Made by a program: the position numbers and the translations under genes. Of a stretch of 64,000 nt of DNA, positions 1 through 9,390 are shown one piece after another (position 1 is the stretch's first letter; the number at the start of each line of letters is the position of its first letter). This stretch comes from Fervidibacillus halotolerans. GTDB lineage: Bacteria; Bacillota; Bacilli; Bacillales; Caldibacillaceae. Where the stretch lies: NCBI RefSeq assembly GCF_026547205.1, contig NZ_CP106877.1, positions 1,514,771-1,578,770 of the forward strand, read 5' to 3'. The notes below the pieces were generated by a model that was not told the DNA's origin, searched no databases, and saw only the letters and a program-made list of their open reading frames with translations.

Positions 1-821
1 CTGGATTTCCAAAGTTCAAAAACCGCAAGGCGAAACAGTCGTACACCACAAATGTGGTCAATGGCAACATTAAGCTTTCCGATGGCTATATCAAGTTACC
101 CAAACTGAAATGGATCAAGTTCAAGCAACATCGAGAGATTCCTGCCCACCATATCATCAAAGCTTGTACGATCACGAAAACAAAAACAGGAAAATACGAT
201 ATTTCTATTCTTACAGAGTACGAACATCAACCTGTACCAAAAGAAGTGCAAACGGTTGTTGGCTTAGATTTTTCCATGAACACGTTGTATGTCGATAGCG
301 AGGGTAAGAGAGCCAATTATCCTCGATTCTATCGGCAAGCCTTAGAAAAACTAACCCGAGAGCAACGGGTGCTGTCACGCCGCAGGAAAGGTTCTAATCG
401 TTGGCACAAACAGCGTCTGAAAGTTGCAAAGCTACATGAAAAAATTTCGAACCAACGAAAAGACTTTCTGCATAAGGAGTCGCACAAATTAGCGAAACTT
501 TATGATTGCGTGGTCATCGAAGACCTCAACATGAAAGGGATGTCACAAGCCCTCCATTTCGGTCAAAGCGTTCATGACAACGGCTGGGGTATGTTCACCT
601 CTTTCCTTCAGTACAAATTGGAAGAACAGGGGAAGAAACTGATCAAAATCGACAAATGGTTTCCCTCATCCAAAACGTGTTCATGTTGCGGTCAAGTCAA
701 AGAGTCTCTATCGCTTTCTGAGCGTACATTCCGCTGTGAATGTGGATTCGAGAGCGACAGGGACGTCAATGCAGCAATCAATATCAAACATGAGGGCATG
801 AAACGATTAGCGATAGCCTAA
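1..821 (+). CDS. tnpB: TnpB-type RNA-guided nuclease / IS605 OrfB (5' truncated by window edge)
   Basis: The reading frame is open from base 3, so the start codon lies left of the window; the GTG at 54 is internal because conserved TnpB sequence (PKFKNRKAKQSYTTN) precedes it. Visible RuvC signatures are GLDFSMNTLYVD (first Asp), VVIEDLNMKGM (Glu) and DRDVNAAINI (second Asp). Between the last two lies a four-Cys zinc ribbon (CSCCG then CECG). TnpB proteins are transposon-associated, omega-RNA-guided DNA endonucleases and the ancestors of Cas12. All three acidic catalytic residues are present and no stop interrupts the visible part, so the nuclease may be active. The N-terminal domain cannot be judged here. 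Confidence 0.93.
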   Translation, partial: GFPKFKNRKAKQSYTTNVVNGNIKLSDGYIKLPKLKWIKFKQHREIPAHHIIKACTITKTKTGKYDISILTEYEHQPVPKEVQTVVGLDFSMNTLYVDSEGKRANYPRFYRQALEKLTREQRVLSRRRKGSNRWHKQRLKVAKLHEKISNQRKDFLHKESHKLAKLYDCVVIEDLNMKGMSQALHFGQSVHDNGWGMFTSFLQYKLEEQGKKLIKIDKWFPSSKTCSCCGQVKESLSLSERTFRCECGFESDRDVNAAINIKHEGMKRLAIA

Positions 822-936
822 CTTGTCCTCGAACCGTGGGGCACATGGGGATCGCTCGGTCAACTTCCCATCATGAGATGGGATTACCCGAGAAGCCTCC
901 ACCTCTAAGCGAAGCGTAGGTGGTGGGAGTATGTCA
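700..936 (+). ncRNA. candidate omega RNA (right-end RNA) of the TnpB element
   Basis: In characterised TnpB elements the guide-carrying RNA starts inside the 3' end of tnpB and runs to the right end of the element. Here the region after the stop codon has two good hairpins (866-883 and 896-927) close to the predicted terminus at about 936. The 5' boundary given is an estimate. If this is correct, bases just past 936, inside the end of yqhO, would form the guide. Confidence 0.35.
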
Positions 937-1818
937 CTAGCTCCATCCTTTTAAAAATTTTTCCGCCTGCTCCCTTCCCAATTGAAGGAGAGCTTCTTTT
1001 TTTTCTTCTGTCAAAGAAAATTCGCTCGCCATAATTCCTTCAGTCGGGATAAAAATAATATTTTTTTTGTTCATTCCGGATATATATCTAGCATCGTGGG
1101 CATCTTTCATAGTCACGAATAAAGCTTCAAATAGTTTGAGGGCATTTTCAATTTTTCTCGGTTCCTGATCCTTTTCGTTTGCACTTAGCTTGATCCCAAT
1201 AACCGGACGTTTCAACTTCACTTGACTTTGATCGAATAACCACATTGGGAAATTACTTAATACACCACCATCGACGATAATAGCTTTCCCTTTCTTCGTT
1301 TTGATTCGAACCGGTTCGAAAAAAAAGGGTAAACTACAACTCATACGGACTGCTTTTGCTACGGAGAAGGTTTGAGGATGAATATGATAATTTCGTAAAT
1401 CATCCGGAAGAACGACGAGTCGGCCATTGGTCAAATCGGAGGCGATTAAACGTAATTTTCCTGGAGATAAATCGGAAAAAGTGAAGATCCCTTTCTTCTT
1501 TAATCGATCCTTAACCCATCCTTCCAATGCATCACCCTTGTACAATCCTAAACGCCAATAAATAGGAATCCATTTTAATATGGAAATAGGAGATTGAAAT
1601 CTCGGTTCATCCAACATATCTTTTAAATCGAGGGTATTTAATTCTTGGAAAATTTCCTGACTCGTATATCCCGCTGCGAGGAATGCGGCAAGTATTGCCC
1701 CAGCACTCGTACCTGCTACCCGTTTAAAACGGATCCCCCTTCGTTCTAATACTTCACACGCACCGATAAAAGCGAAGCCTTTCACTCCACCACCGGAAAA
1801 TACTCCATCGACATACAT
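937..1818 (-). CDS. yqhO: patatin-like phospholipase family protein YqhO
   Basis: This protein of about 293 residues is a predicted serine acyl hydrolase of the patatin/RssA type. The glycine-rich oxyanion loop SGGGVKG is at the N-terminus, the nucleophile elbow GTSAG follows near residue 38, and the catalytic Asp sits in IIVDGGVLSNFP. An SD sequence (GGAGGAGGG) directly abuts the first ATG at 1824, so the second in-frame ATG at 1818, six bases further on, is the better start and gives MYVDGVFSGGG. The stop codon lies exactly at the right end of the TnpB element, but the C-terminus looks complete. The in vivo substrate is unknown. Confidence 0.88.
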   Translation of the reverse strand: MYVDGVFSGGGVKGFAFIGACEVLERRGIRFKRVAGTSAGAILAAFLAAGYTSQEIFQELNTLDLKDMLDEPRFQSPISILKWIPIYWRLGLYKGDALEGWVKDRLKKKGIFTFSDLSPGKLRLIASDLTNGRLVVLPDDLRNYHIHPQTFSVAKAVRMSCSLPFFFEPVRIKTKKGKAIIVDGGVLSNFPMWLFDQSQVKLKRPVIGIKLSANEKDQEPRKIENALKLFEALFVTMKDAHDARYISGMNKKNIIFIPTEGIMASEFSLTEEKKEALLQLGREQAEKFLKGWS

Positions 1819-1872
1819 ACCCATCCCTCCTCCTTATATATGTAAGCGAAAAGGTAAAGGATTAGTACAGAT

Positions 1873-1907
1873 ATAAAAAAGCCGCCTCATCAAATTTGAG
1901 ACGACTT
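1873..1907 (-). terminator. rho-independent terminator of nrdJ
   Basis: An 11-bp stem with two G-T wobbles (AAGTCGTCTCA with TGAGGCGGCTT, read on the minus strand) is followed by a T-run. It lies just after the nrdJ stop codon. Confidence 0.8.
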
Positions 1908-1923
1908 TGCCTAGGTTATATCA

Positions 1924-4476
1924 TTATAAACCGCACTTCAGTTGGGCTCCGCAGTTATCACACGTATTACACCCACCGTGTTCTTTAACTTTCCCCTTCC
2001 GACAAATTGGACACGTATTTCCAACTTCCGATCCAATCGTTACATCGGTTGAACGGAGATCTTGAATCGTTTCAACTAACATCACTTTCGGTTTTTCTAC
2101 TTCTTGTTCTACCGGTTCATCTTGCTCTTCCGCTTTTAAGGTTAAAACTTGGGTATCCCGACTACCATCCACATAAACCGTACCACCCTTTGCTCCACCT
2201 TTATAAAGACGTTCATATACTTTTTCCACTTGTTCAACCGAATATCCTTTCGGGGCATTGACCGTTTTACTAATAGAACTATCGACCCATCGTTGAATAA
2301 CACATTGTACATCAGCATGGGCTTCCGGTGATAAGTCCATTGCCGTTACAAACCAGTGAGGTAAATGATTTTCATCCGCATCCGGATTTCGATCCAAGTA
2401 TTCTTGAACAATATCAGCTTTTACTTCGATAAATTTACCTAATCTTCCACTACGATAATAGGTGAAGGAGAAATACGGTTCCAACCCGGTGGAAACCCCT
2501 ACCATCGTACCTGTCGAACCAGTCGGTGCCACTGTTAATAAATGGGAATTGCGAATGCCATATTTTAAAACCCCGTCTCGAATGTCTTCAGGCATTTTTT
2601 TCATATAACCGGTTTCCGTAAAGACCTTTCTTAAACGCATCGTGTCTTCCTCTGTCTTTCCGACCAAAAAGGGGAAACTTCCCTTTTCTTTCGCCAATTC
2701 AATGGAAGTTTTGTACGCAGTCGTGGCGATCGTTTCAAACACCTTGTCTACAAGCTCATTACCTTCTTCTGAACCATATTCCTTTTCACAATAGATGAGT
2801 AAATCAGCTAACCCCATAACTCCAAGTCCAATTCTTCTCTCGCCAAGGGCTTGTTTTTTGTTTTCTTCTAAGAAGTACGGGGTTGCATCAATTACATTGT
2901 CCTGCATCCGTACACCAATTTGAACCGTCTGTTTTAATTTTTCAAAATCTACTTCCTTTTTCTTCTTATCTACCATATTTGCTAAATTCACCGCTGCTAA
3001 ATTACAAACGGAATAGGGGGCTAATGGCTGTTCTCCGCATGGGTTCGTCGCAACAACTTTCTGCCCGTAAGCTTGTGCATTTGTCATTTCATTGGCATTA
3101 TCAATGAAAAAGATCCCCGGCTCAGCAGAGTAAGTTGCACATATATTAATTAATTTCCAAAGTTCTCGAGCTTTAATTTTTCGATAGGTCCGTATCCGGA
3201 AACCTAATTTTTCCCATTCACGAACATCACCAACATGATGCCACTTTTCATTATATTGTTTCATCTCATATTCGTTGTAGCTTTCCACATCTGGAAAACG
3301 CAATTCAAAATCTAGGTCCTTCTCCACAGATTCCATAAAATCATTCGTTAAACAGACGGAAATATTTGCTCCGGTTAAAAAATCCGGATTGTGGACTTCA
3401 TACACGCCACCATCTGTTAATTTTTGTTCAGCATCGTTAATAATTTCTTCCGTAAATCCTCCGTAACCCGGGATATGTTTGAAGTTTTTAATCGCCTCAT
3501 ACATCGTCCGTTCTTGTTCGGTTAAAGGGACAAATTTCAATTTTTCTTCTGCTAATTTTTTAATTTGTTCATCTTCCGTCGATTCAATAAGAAACCGTAA
3601 AATACGTGGGTTTTGCATTTTGGAAATAATAAACTCAATGACATCCGGATGCCAAACTGCGAGCATAATCATTTGGGCACCTCTTCGGGAACCACCTTGT
3701 TCGACTAAATGGGTTAATTTGGCAATATCGTCGAGCCAAGAAACAGAACCGGATGATTTTCCATTTACGCCCCTCGCTAACGTATTGCGCGGTCGAAGAG
3801 TAGATCCGTTCGTCCCAACTCCCCCTCCCCGGCTCATTATCTCCATTACTTGTTTCCGATGTTCAGAGATACCTTCCCGGGAGTCTTGCACGTAAGGCAT
3901 AACATAACAATTAAAATATGTAACATCCGTTGCTGCACCTGCCCCATAAAGCACCCTTCCTGCGGGGATGAAATTTAATGAAACGAGCTCTTGATAAAAT
4001 TTTTCAAACCATTCTTTCCGTAATTCATCCGTTTTTTCAACTTCCGACAAACCGGTTGCATTTCTTTTCGCGATTTGTTCATAGAAAATTTCCAACGGCT
4101 TTTCAATGACATCTAAAGATCGGGTCACGATTCCTGATTCGATCTCTTCCGGCTTTTCCAATGCTCCCCGATATTCTTCTTCTACTAGGACAGTCGCTTT
4201 TTTCTCTTCCCAATGTATATCAAGTATGTATCCGACTCCTCGGGCAGGAAATTTCGGGTCTTCTTTAATCGTTAAAACGACAAAATCCCCTTCTGTTAAC
4301 GTTAATTTTTCTGTATCTTTAAATGAGTATCGATCCAACATAACGAGTCTTGAGACCCCTTTGAAGGTAATTTTCATATCCTCAGTAATTGGGTGTACTT
4401 GAGGAAAAAGTCGGATTGCCTCATTTAATCGTTTAATGTTCAAGGTCGGTTTTTCTCCAGTGGCTATCGTCATCAT
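1924..4476 (-). CDS. nrdJ: adenosylcobalamin-dependent (class II) ribonucleoside-diphosphate reductase
   Basis: This 850-residue enzyme reduces ribonucleotides to deoxyribonucleotides using a radical generated from coenzyme B12. Family motifs include the early Cys in FNCYVMPYV, the radical-bearing NPCGEQPL loop, VCNLAAVNL, and the glycine-rich PTGSTGTMVGVSTGLEPYF. The C-terminal tail is Cys-rich (CPIC, CNTCDNC, then CGL) and likely re-reduces the active site. The ATG at 4476 has GGAG five bases upstream; a second ATG follows at once. The gene is monocistronic, with its own promoter and terminator. No cobalamin riboswitch is visible in the leader; regulation looks NrdR-based. Class II enzymes work with or without oxygen. 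Confidence 0.95.
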   Translation of the reverse strand: MMTIATGEKPTLNIKRLNEAIRLFPQVHPITEDMKITFKGVSRLVMLDRYSFKDTEKLTLTEGDFVVLTIKEDPKFPARGVGYILDIHWEEKKATVLVEEEYRGALEKPEEIESGIVTRSLDVIEKPLEIFYEQIAKRNATGLSEVEKTDELRKEWFEKFYQELVSLNFIPAGRVLYGAGAATDVTYFNCYVMPYVQDSREGISEHRKQVMEIMSRGGGVGTNGSTLRPRNTLARGVNGKSSGSVSWLDDIAKLTHLVEQGGSRRGAQMIMLAVWHPDVIEFIISKMQNPRILRFLIESTEDEQIKKLAEEKLKFVPLTEQERTMYEAIKNFKHIPGYGGFTEEIINDAEQKLTDGGVYEVHNPDFLTGANISVCLTNDFMESVEKDLDFELRFPDVESYNEYEMKQYNEKWHHVGDVREWEKLGFRIRTYRKIKARELWKLINICATYSAEPGIFFIDNANEMTNAQAYGQKVVATNPCGEQPLAPYSVCNLAAVNLANMVDKKKKEVDFEKLKQTVQIGVRMQDNVIDATPYFLEENKKQALGERRIGLGVMGLADLLIYCEKEYGSEEGNELVDKVFETIATTAYKTSIELAKEKGSFPFLVGKTEEDTMRLRKVFTETGYMKKMPEDIRDGVLKYGIRNSHLLTVAPTGSTGTMVGVSTGLEPYFSFTYYRSGRLGKFIEVKADIVQEYLDRNPDADENHLPHWFVTAMDLSPEAHADVQCVIQRWVDSSISKTVNAPKGYSVEQVEKVYERLYKGGAKGGTVYVDGSRDTQVLTLKAEEQDEPVEQEVEKPKVMLVETIQDLRSTDVTIGSEVGNTCPICRKGKVKEHGGCNTCDNCGAQLKCGL

Positions 4477-4583
4477 CCCATCTCCTTTTCTTCGATTTCC
4501 ATTCCTAAGAATCCTTTTGAAATTACCTTTACCATATCATACAAAAAACCGAAAATCAATATGTTGTATTAAAAATTCATTTC

Positions 4584-4601
4584 ACATACTATATATTGTG
4601 T
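4584..4601 (-). promoter_or_regulatory. NrdR-box-like operator
   Basis: Read on the minus strand the site is ACACAATATATAGTATGT, close to the NrdR consensus ACACTATATATAGTGT. It sits immediately downstream of the -10 hexamer and would cover the transcription start of nrdJ, as expected for repression by the ATP/dATP-sensing repressor NrdR. NrdR usually binds paired boxes; I found no convincing second box. Confidence 0.65.
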
Positions 4602-4630
4602 TTATAAGCATATTTGTCGAGATTTGTCAA
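4602..4630 (-). promoter_or_regulatory. sigma-A promoter of nrdJ
   Basis: Minus-strand TTGACA (4625-4630) and TTATAA (4602-4607) are separated by exactly 17 bp. The start site would fall within the adjoining NrdR-type box. The leader to the nrdJ ATG is about 115 nt. The rest of the 4631-4898 gap shows no gene I can support. Confidence 0.75.
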
Positions 4631-4898
4631 TATGATAAACGAATCATTTTTCATCCGAATGTAAACTCAACAAAAGTTTATTCTACCAAAGGGACGAAAG
4701 AAAATAAAGAATGTAGATAAAAAGATATGTTCGTAGTTTTTTCCATTTTGTCAAAAGGACGGTAAAATCCTGCATTGATTCCTAGATACGTAATCATCCT
4801 ACTTTTGATCAGAAACTGTGGACATATTGTTCTCATTCGTTCATTTTCAGGTTGTACCGACTTTTTTTCTAGGAGTGATGTCTATTAAAAAATTTTCT

Positions 4899-4927
4899 TT
4901 GCCCTTTTCACTGTTCATCTATATAAT
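4899..4927 (+). promoter_or_regulatory. sigma-A promoter of yqhL
   Basis: TTGCCC (4899-4904) and a perfect TATAAT (4922-4927) with a 17-bp spacer lie 36 bp upstream of the yqhL start codon. Confidence 0.6.
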
Positions 4928-4962
4928 AGGAATAGTAGGTTCGATTGGAAAGGAGAACATCG

Positions 4963-5340
4963 ATGATTTATGTACTTTTAGGCATCATTATTGCCCTCTT
5001 CGGATATGGACTTTACAATTTCTTTTATCAAAAAAAAGTTTTAACCGCTTTAACCCAGGAGGAATTTATTAAAGGGTATCGAAAAGCCCAGCTAATTGAT
5101 GTGAGGGAACCGAATGAATTTGAATCCGGGCATATTCTCGGCGCAAGGAATATTCCATTATCCCAATTGAAAATGCGTTTAAAAGAAATCCGGGCCGACA
5201 AACCGGTCTATTTATATGACCAAACGGGTTCTCGTAGTGGACGAGCCGCTATTATTCTCCATAAAAAGGGATATAATCAATTATTTTATTTAAAGGGTGG
5301 CTTTAAAAAATGGACCGGAAAGATTAAAGTCGGAAAATAA
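4963..5340 (+). CDS. yqhL: membrane-anchored rhodanese-like protein YqhL, catalytic Cys replaced by Asp
   Basis: This 125-residue protein has one N-terminal transmembrane segment (MIYVLLGIIIALFGYGLY) and a rhodanese fold with conserved LIDVREPNEFESGHI and GGFKKW motifs. The rhodanese active-site loop normally begins with the sulfur-accepting Cys before the RS pair. Here the loop reads YDQTGSRSGRA, with Asp at about residue 86. Sulfurtransferase activity by the usual mechanism is therefore not expected. The start ATG at 4963 is chosen because AAGGAG lies seven bases upstream; the TTG at 4945 precedes that SD. It faces gcvPB with a shared terminator between them, as in B. subtilis. Confidence 0.9.
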   Translation: MIYVLLGIIIALFGYGLYNFFYQKKVLTALTQEEFIKGYRKAQLIDVREPNEFESGHILGARNIPLSQLKMRLKEIRADKPVYLYDQTGSRSGRAAIILHKKGYNQLFYLKGGFKKWTGKIKVGK

Positions 5341-5378
5341 AAGGGAGGATTCCCTGCTGAGGCAGGTCGTCCTCCCTT
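5341..5378. terminator. bidirectional terminator between yqhL and gcvPB
   Basis: A strong stem-loop (GGGAGGA...TCCTCCC with inner CCTGC/GCAGG pairing) lies between the convergent yqhL and gcvPB stops, with T-rich flanks on both strands. Confidence 0.8.
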
Positions 5379-5383
5379 CTTAT

Positions 5384-6847
5384 TTATTCTTTCATATAAC
5401 GAAGAATCGGTTTCCGTGCGGCTTTTGCTTCATCGAGTCGCTTAACCACCGTCGTATGGGGGGCATCTTGTACGATTTCTGGATTTTCCTCGGCTTCTTG
5501 AGCAATTTGAATCATCGTATCGATAAAAGCATCGAGCGTTTCCTTCGATTCCGTTTCCGTTGGTTCAATCATCAATGCCTCTTCCACGTTCAGTGGAAAA
5601 TAGATCGTCGGCGGGTGAAATCCGAAGTCGAGAAGGCGTTTCGCAATATCAAGGGTCCGTACCCCTAATTTTTTTTGTCTACGACCGCTTAACACAAATT
5701 CATGTTTGCAATGGCGATCAAAAGGCAAATCGTAATAGGGACTCAATTTACGCATCATATAGTTCGCATTTAACACGGCATTTTCTGCTACTTTTTTTAA
5801 TCCATCCGGTCCCATCGTTCGTATATATGCATAAGCTCGAATATTAATTCCAAAATTACCATAGAACGGTTTCACCCTTCCAATGGACTCGGGTCGATCG
5901 TAATCGAACGTATACCCATTTTCACCTTTTACCAATACGGGTACAGGAAGAAACGGAATCAATTCCTTTTTAACCCCAACGGGACCGCTTCCTGGGCCGC
6001 CACCTCCGTGGGGACCGGTAAAGGTTTTATGCAAGTTGAGATGGACGACATCAAACCCCATATCCCCTGGGCGCGCCTTTGCCAAAATGGCATTTAAATT
6101 TGCCCCATCATAATACAACTTTCCTCCAACTCCGTGGACGATTTCGGCAATTTCCAAAATATGCTCTTCAAAGAGACCGAGGGTATTCGGATTTGTCAAC
6201 ATTAATGCCGCTGTATCCTCACCGACAACCCGTTTTAAATCTTCCAAATCGACAAGTCCATTTTCATCGGAAGCGACCGTTACCGTCTCAAAGCCAGCGA
6301 CCGTCGCGGATGCGGGATTTGTACCGTGGGCGGAATCAGGGATGATGACTTTCGTCCGATGGAAATCTCCGTTTGCTTCATGGAACGCCCGAATCATCAT
6401 TAACCCGGTCCATTCTCCGTGGGCACCGGCAGCAGGCTGTAATGTCACTTCATCCATTCCGGTAATTTCCTTCAAATGTTCTTGAAGATCATACATCAAT
6501 TCCATTGCCCCTTGAACCGTCCGTTCATCTTGCAGTGGATGAATATGGACGAATCCCGGAATTCGAGCGAGATCTTCATTAATTTTCGGATTATATTTCA
6601 TCGTACAAGATCCTAACGGGTAAAAGCCGTTATCGACACCGTAGTTTCTCCGGGACAAGGCTGTGTAATGACGAATAATATCCAACTCGGATACTTCCGG
6701 TAATTCCGGATCTTCTTTACGAATATACTCTTCAGGAATTAAGTCCTCCACTTTTGTCTCTTCCAAATCGAATTCAGGAAGGGAATAACCGATTCGACCT
6801 TCCTTACTTTTCTCAAAGATGAGCGGAAATTGATCTTGTCCCATCAT
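5384..6847 (-). CDS. gcvPB: glycine dehydrogenase (decarboxylating) subunit 2
   Basis: This is the PLP-binding half of the two-subunit glycine decarboxylase (P-protein) of the glycine cleavage system. The PLP lysine lies in [18 protein letters not shown]. The protein is 487 residues, the usual length. The start is the ATG at 6847, which overlaps the gcvPA stop as ATGA; a longer reading frame upstream lies inside gcvPA. GGGGG lies just upstream, and a second ATG at 6844 is equally compatible. It is the last gene of gcvT-gcvPA-gcvPB and is probably translationally coupled to gcvPA. Confidence 0.95.
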   Translation of the reverse strand: MMGQDQFPLIFEKSKEGRIGYSLPEFDLEETKVEDLIPEEYIRKEDPELPEVSELDIIRHYTALSRRNYGVDNGFYPLGSCTMKYNPKINEDLARIPGFVHIHPLQDERTVQGAMELMYDLQEHLKEITGMDEVTLQPAAGAHGEWTGLMMIRAFHEANGDFHRTKVIIPDSAHGTNPASATVAGFETVTVASDENGLVDLEDLKRVVGEDTAALMLTNPNTLGLFEEHILEIAEIVHGVGGKLYYDGANLNAILAKARPGDMGFDVVHLNLHKTFTGPHGGGGPGSGPVGVKKELIPFLPVPVLVKGENGYTFDYDRPESIGRVKPFYGNFGINIRAYAYIRTMGPDGLKKVAENAVLNANYMMRKLSPYYDLPFDRHCKHEFVLSGRRQKKLGVRTLDIAKRLLDFGFHPPTIYFPLNVEEALMIEPTETESKETLDAFIDTMIQIAQEAEENPEIVQDAPHTTVVKRLDEAKAARKPILRYMKE

Positions 6848-8184
6848 ACTTCCCCCATTTCTTTCACAAAGTAATCGATTTCTTCCTTCGTACGAATTTC
6901 CGTCACACAAACGAGTAAATGGTCTTTGAATTTTGGATCGACTTTCCCTAAATCGTATCCGGCGATCATCCCCTTTTCTAACAATCGTTCCGTTACTACT
7001 TTCAATGGTTTCTTCGATTTGACGACAAATTCGTTAAACGAGGGACCTTCGAATGGGATTTCAAATCCTTTCTTTTTAAAGGCTTCCTTCGCATAATTCG
7101 CTTTACGGACATTTGCAAGTGCCATTTCTCGAATTCCCCTTTTACCTAAGGCTGTCATGGTAACGCTTGCAGCCAACGCAATCAAAGCTTGGTTTGAACA
7201 AATATTGGATGTTGCTTTTTCCCGACGAATATGTTGTTCCCGGGCCTGTAATGTTAAAACGAAACCTCTTTTTCCATCCTCATCTGTCGTTTGACCGACC
7301 AATCTTCCAGGAATTTTTCGCATCAATTTCTTCGTTGTCGCGAAATAACCGGCATGAGGCCCACCGAAGGATTGAGGAACACCTAACGGCTGTACATCCC
7401 CTGTTACAATATCTGCATGAAAATGTCCAGGCGGTGTTAAAATGCCTAAAGCAAGGGGATTGGATGAAACGACAAAATGTGCATTCTGTCCATGGACAAT
7501 CGGTTCGATCTCCTTTAACGGTTCAATCCGTCCGTAAAAATTCGGATATTGAATAATAACGCAAGCGACCTGATCATCCATCCGATTTTGAAGTGCTTCC
7601 AAATCGGTGATTCCATCTTTCATTGGAATTTCTTCCACCTGTAATTTTTGACCTAACGCATAGGTTTTTACAACTTCCCTATATTCCGGATGGGTCGATT
7701 GTGAAATCAAAATCGTATTTCTTTTCGTTTGATTACAAGATAAAATGGCCGCTTCTGCTAAAGCCGTTCCCCCATCGTACATGGAAGAATTGGATACATC
7801 CATTCCAGTCAATTCACAAATCATCGTTTGGAACTCAAATATGGCTTGTAGTTCACCTTGGGAAAATTCCGGTTGATAAGGTGTATAGGCCGTGTAAAAT
7901 TCCGACCGAGAAATGACGTGATCGACGATGGATGGTATGTAATGATCGTACACGCCAGCACCTAAAAAGCTAACGTAATTTTGCAAATCCTTATTTTTCC
8001 CTGCTAGTCGAGAAAGCTCTTTCGTTAACGTCTTTTCCGATACTGCTTCTTTAATGTTCAGGCGCCCTTCAAAACGGATTTCTTCTGGAATATCCGAAAA
8101 TAATTCATCAATGCTTTCAACACCGATTTCTTTTAACATTTCCTTTCGATCCTCGGCAGTTGTTGGTAAATACCGGAAATTCAT
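6844..8184 (-). CDS. gcvPA: glycine dehydrogenase (decarboxylating) subunit 1
   Basis: The N-terminal-half subunit of the P-protein, which pairs with GcvPB to decarboxylate glycine and load the lipoyl H-protein. It has typical conserved sequence, for example [21 protein letters not shown] and [20 protein letters not shown]. An SD (GGGAGGG) abuts the first ATG at 8190, so the ATG at 8184, giving MNFRYLPTT, is preferred and matches the family's usual N-terminus. Spacing to gcvT is 22 bp and it overlaps gcvPB by 4 bp, so the three genes form one operon. The H-protein gene is not in this window. Confidence 0.95.
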   Translation of the reverse strand: MNFRYLPTTAEDRKEMLKEIGVESIDELFSDIPEEIRFEGRLNIKEAVSEKTLTKELSRLAGKNKDLQNYVSFLGAGVYDHYIPSIVDHVISRSEFYTAYTPYQPEFSQGELQAIFEFQTMICELTGMDVSNSSMYDGGTALAEAAILSCNQTKRNTILISQSTHPEYREVVKTYALGQKLQVEEIPMKDGITDLEALQNRMDDQVACVIIQYPNFYGRIEPLKEIEPIVHGQNAHFVVSSNPLALGILTPPGHFHADIVTGDVQPLGVPQSFGGPHAGYFATTKKLMRKIPGRLVGQTTDEDGKRGFVLTLQAREQHIRREKATSNICSNQALIALAASVTMTALGKRGIREMALANVRKANYAKEAFKKKGFEIPFEGPSFNEFVVKSKKPLKVVTERLLEKGMIAGYDLGKVDPKFKDHLLVCVTEIRTKEEIDYFVKEMGEV

Positions 8185-8206
8185 ATCCATCCCTCCCGTA
8201 TGAAGT

Positions 8207-9310
8207 CTACTCCTTTTTTCGTTTATAAAAGGGCGTAGGTACGATTTTCGCTTTTAATTTTTTATTGCGAATTTCCACATACATTTCTTCCGATGTAGCA
8301 TAATGTGCGTCGATCAGTGCCAACGCAATATTTTTTTTCAGCAATGGAGATTGGGTACCCGATGTAATAAACCCGATTTCCCGTTCATCGTCGTATACTT
8401 TATATCCATGCCTTGGAATTCCCCGGTCAATCATTTCTAGACCGACCAATTTTCGAGGGGAACCTTCCTGCTTTTGTTTTTGTAATACGTCTTTACCGAA
8501 AAAGTCAGATTCCTTATTCGTTTTCACAAAAAAGCCTAATCCTGCTTCAATTGGGGAAATATCCTCGGCCAATTCCTGTCCATATAAAGGCAAGCAAGCT
8601 TCAAATCGCAACGTATCCCGCGCGCCTAAACCACATGGTAAAAGCCCTTCCTTTTTTCCATTCGTTAAAATTAAATTCCATAAATAAGGGGTGTCCTCGG
8701 ATCGACAATATAACTCAAACCCATCTTCTCCGGTATAGCCACTTCGACTAACCATCACCTTTACTTCGCCAATCTCCACATCTGCTCGAAATCCAAAAAA
8801 GGGTATTTCAGATAAAGAGATGTTTTTTACGAGTTTTTGTAAAATTCCCTCTGCAAAAGGGCCCTGGATAGCTAGTTGTCCATATTGATCGGATTTGTCC
8901 TCAATCGTCACATCCCCTGATTTTTGTTTCAAAAACCAATGATAGTCCTTATATGTATTGGCAGCATTTACGACTAGCAAAAAGGTAGTCGGTGACAGAC
9001 GGTAGACGAGCAAATCATCTATGGTTCCACCCTCTTCATTACACATTAATGTGTACTGGGCTTTTCCTGTAGCAAGTTTCGAAACGTCATTTGTTAACAA
9101 CCTTTGCAAAAAGGATTCTGAGTTCTTTCCAGATACGAGAATTTCACCCATATGGGAAACATCGAAAAGACCGGCTTTCGTCCTCACCGCCAAATGTTCT
9201 TCTTTTATACTCGTAAACTGAACTGGGAGCTGCCATCCGCCAAAATCGATCAATTTTACGCCTTTTTCCTTATACACATCATAAAGCGGCGTCTGTTTCT
9301 GTTTGTCCAT
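8207..9310 (-). CDS. gcvT: aminomethyltransferase (glycine cleavage T-protein)
   Basis: A 367-residue T-protein that moves the aminomethyl carbon from lipoyl-H-protein to tetrahydrofolate, releasing ammonia. Family sequences include [33 protein letters not shown] and [12 protein letters not shown]. It is first gene of gcvT-gcvPA-gcvPB. AAAGGGG lies about ten bases before the ATG at 9310. In B. subtilis this operon is controlled by a tandem glycine riboswitch; the 210-bp gap upstream here shows no recognisable riboswitch core, only a hairpin near 9353-9390 (TCGGGAA paired with TTCCCGA). Confidence 0.95.
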   Translation of the reverse strand: MDKQKQTPLYDVYKEKGVKLIDFGGWQLPVQFTSIKEEHLAVRTKAGLFDVSHMGEILVSGKNSESFLQRLLTNDVSKLATGKAQYTLMCNEEGGTIDDLLVYRLSPTTFLLVVNAANTYKDYHWFLKQKSGDVTIEDKSDQYGQLAIQGPFAEGILQKLVKNISLSEIPFFGFRADVEIGEVKVMVSRSGYTGEDGFELYCRSEDTPYLWNLILTNGKKEGLLPCGLGARDTLRFEACLPLYGQELAEDISPIEAGLGFFVKTNKESDFFGKDVLQKQKQEGSPRKLVGLEMIDRGIPRHGYKVYDDEREIGFITSGTQSPLLKKNIALALIDAHYATSEEMYVEIRNKKLKAKIVPTPFYKRKKE

Positions 9311-9352
9311 ATTCCCAACCCCTTTCCATTAGATCATCCGTGAAGATCGATT

Positions 9353-9390
9353 TACTTTCCCTCGGGAAATGATAATTCCCGAAAGAAAGG
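9353..9390. other. hairpin in the gcvT-yqhH divergent intergenic region
   Basis: TCGGGAA and TTCCCGA pair across a 7-base loop, extended outward by CTTTC/GAAAG. There is no adjoining T-run, so it is not an obvious terminator. It would lie in the 5' leader of gcvT if the promoter is upstream of it. The function is unknown. Confidence 0.4.

Larger units (their letters stand above)
1..936 (+). mobile_element. IS200/IS605-family tnpB element, right part (left end outside window)
   Basis: The segment holds the 3' part of a tnpB gene followed by about 115 bp of hairpin-rich sequence that ends at the neighbouring yqhO stop codon. Two stems lie after the gene: a perfect 7-bp stem at 866-883 and a stem of about 9 bp with one mismatch at 896-927. 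This is the usual layout of an IS200/IS605 right end, where TnpA would recognise a subterminal hairpin. The exact terminus near 936 is inferred from the hairpin position and the start of the neighbour's coding sequence. No tnpA is visible; it would lie outside the window if present. Confidence 0.8.

Noticed and set aside
4477..4960. Cobalamin riboswitch upstream of nrdJ
   Set aside because: No B12-box-like conserved core is seen in the short leader (about 115 nt); the NrdR-type box explains regulation better.
4818..5072. Open frame across the yqhL promoter and start, with an AGGAG before an internal ATG
   Set aside because: It overlaps yqhL in another frame, crosses its promoter and has no recognisable protein features; yqhL is clearly the coding frame.
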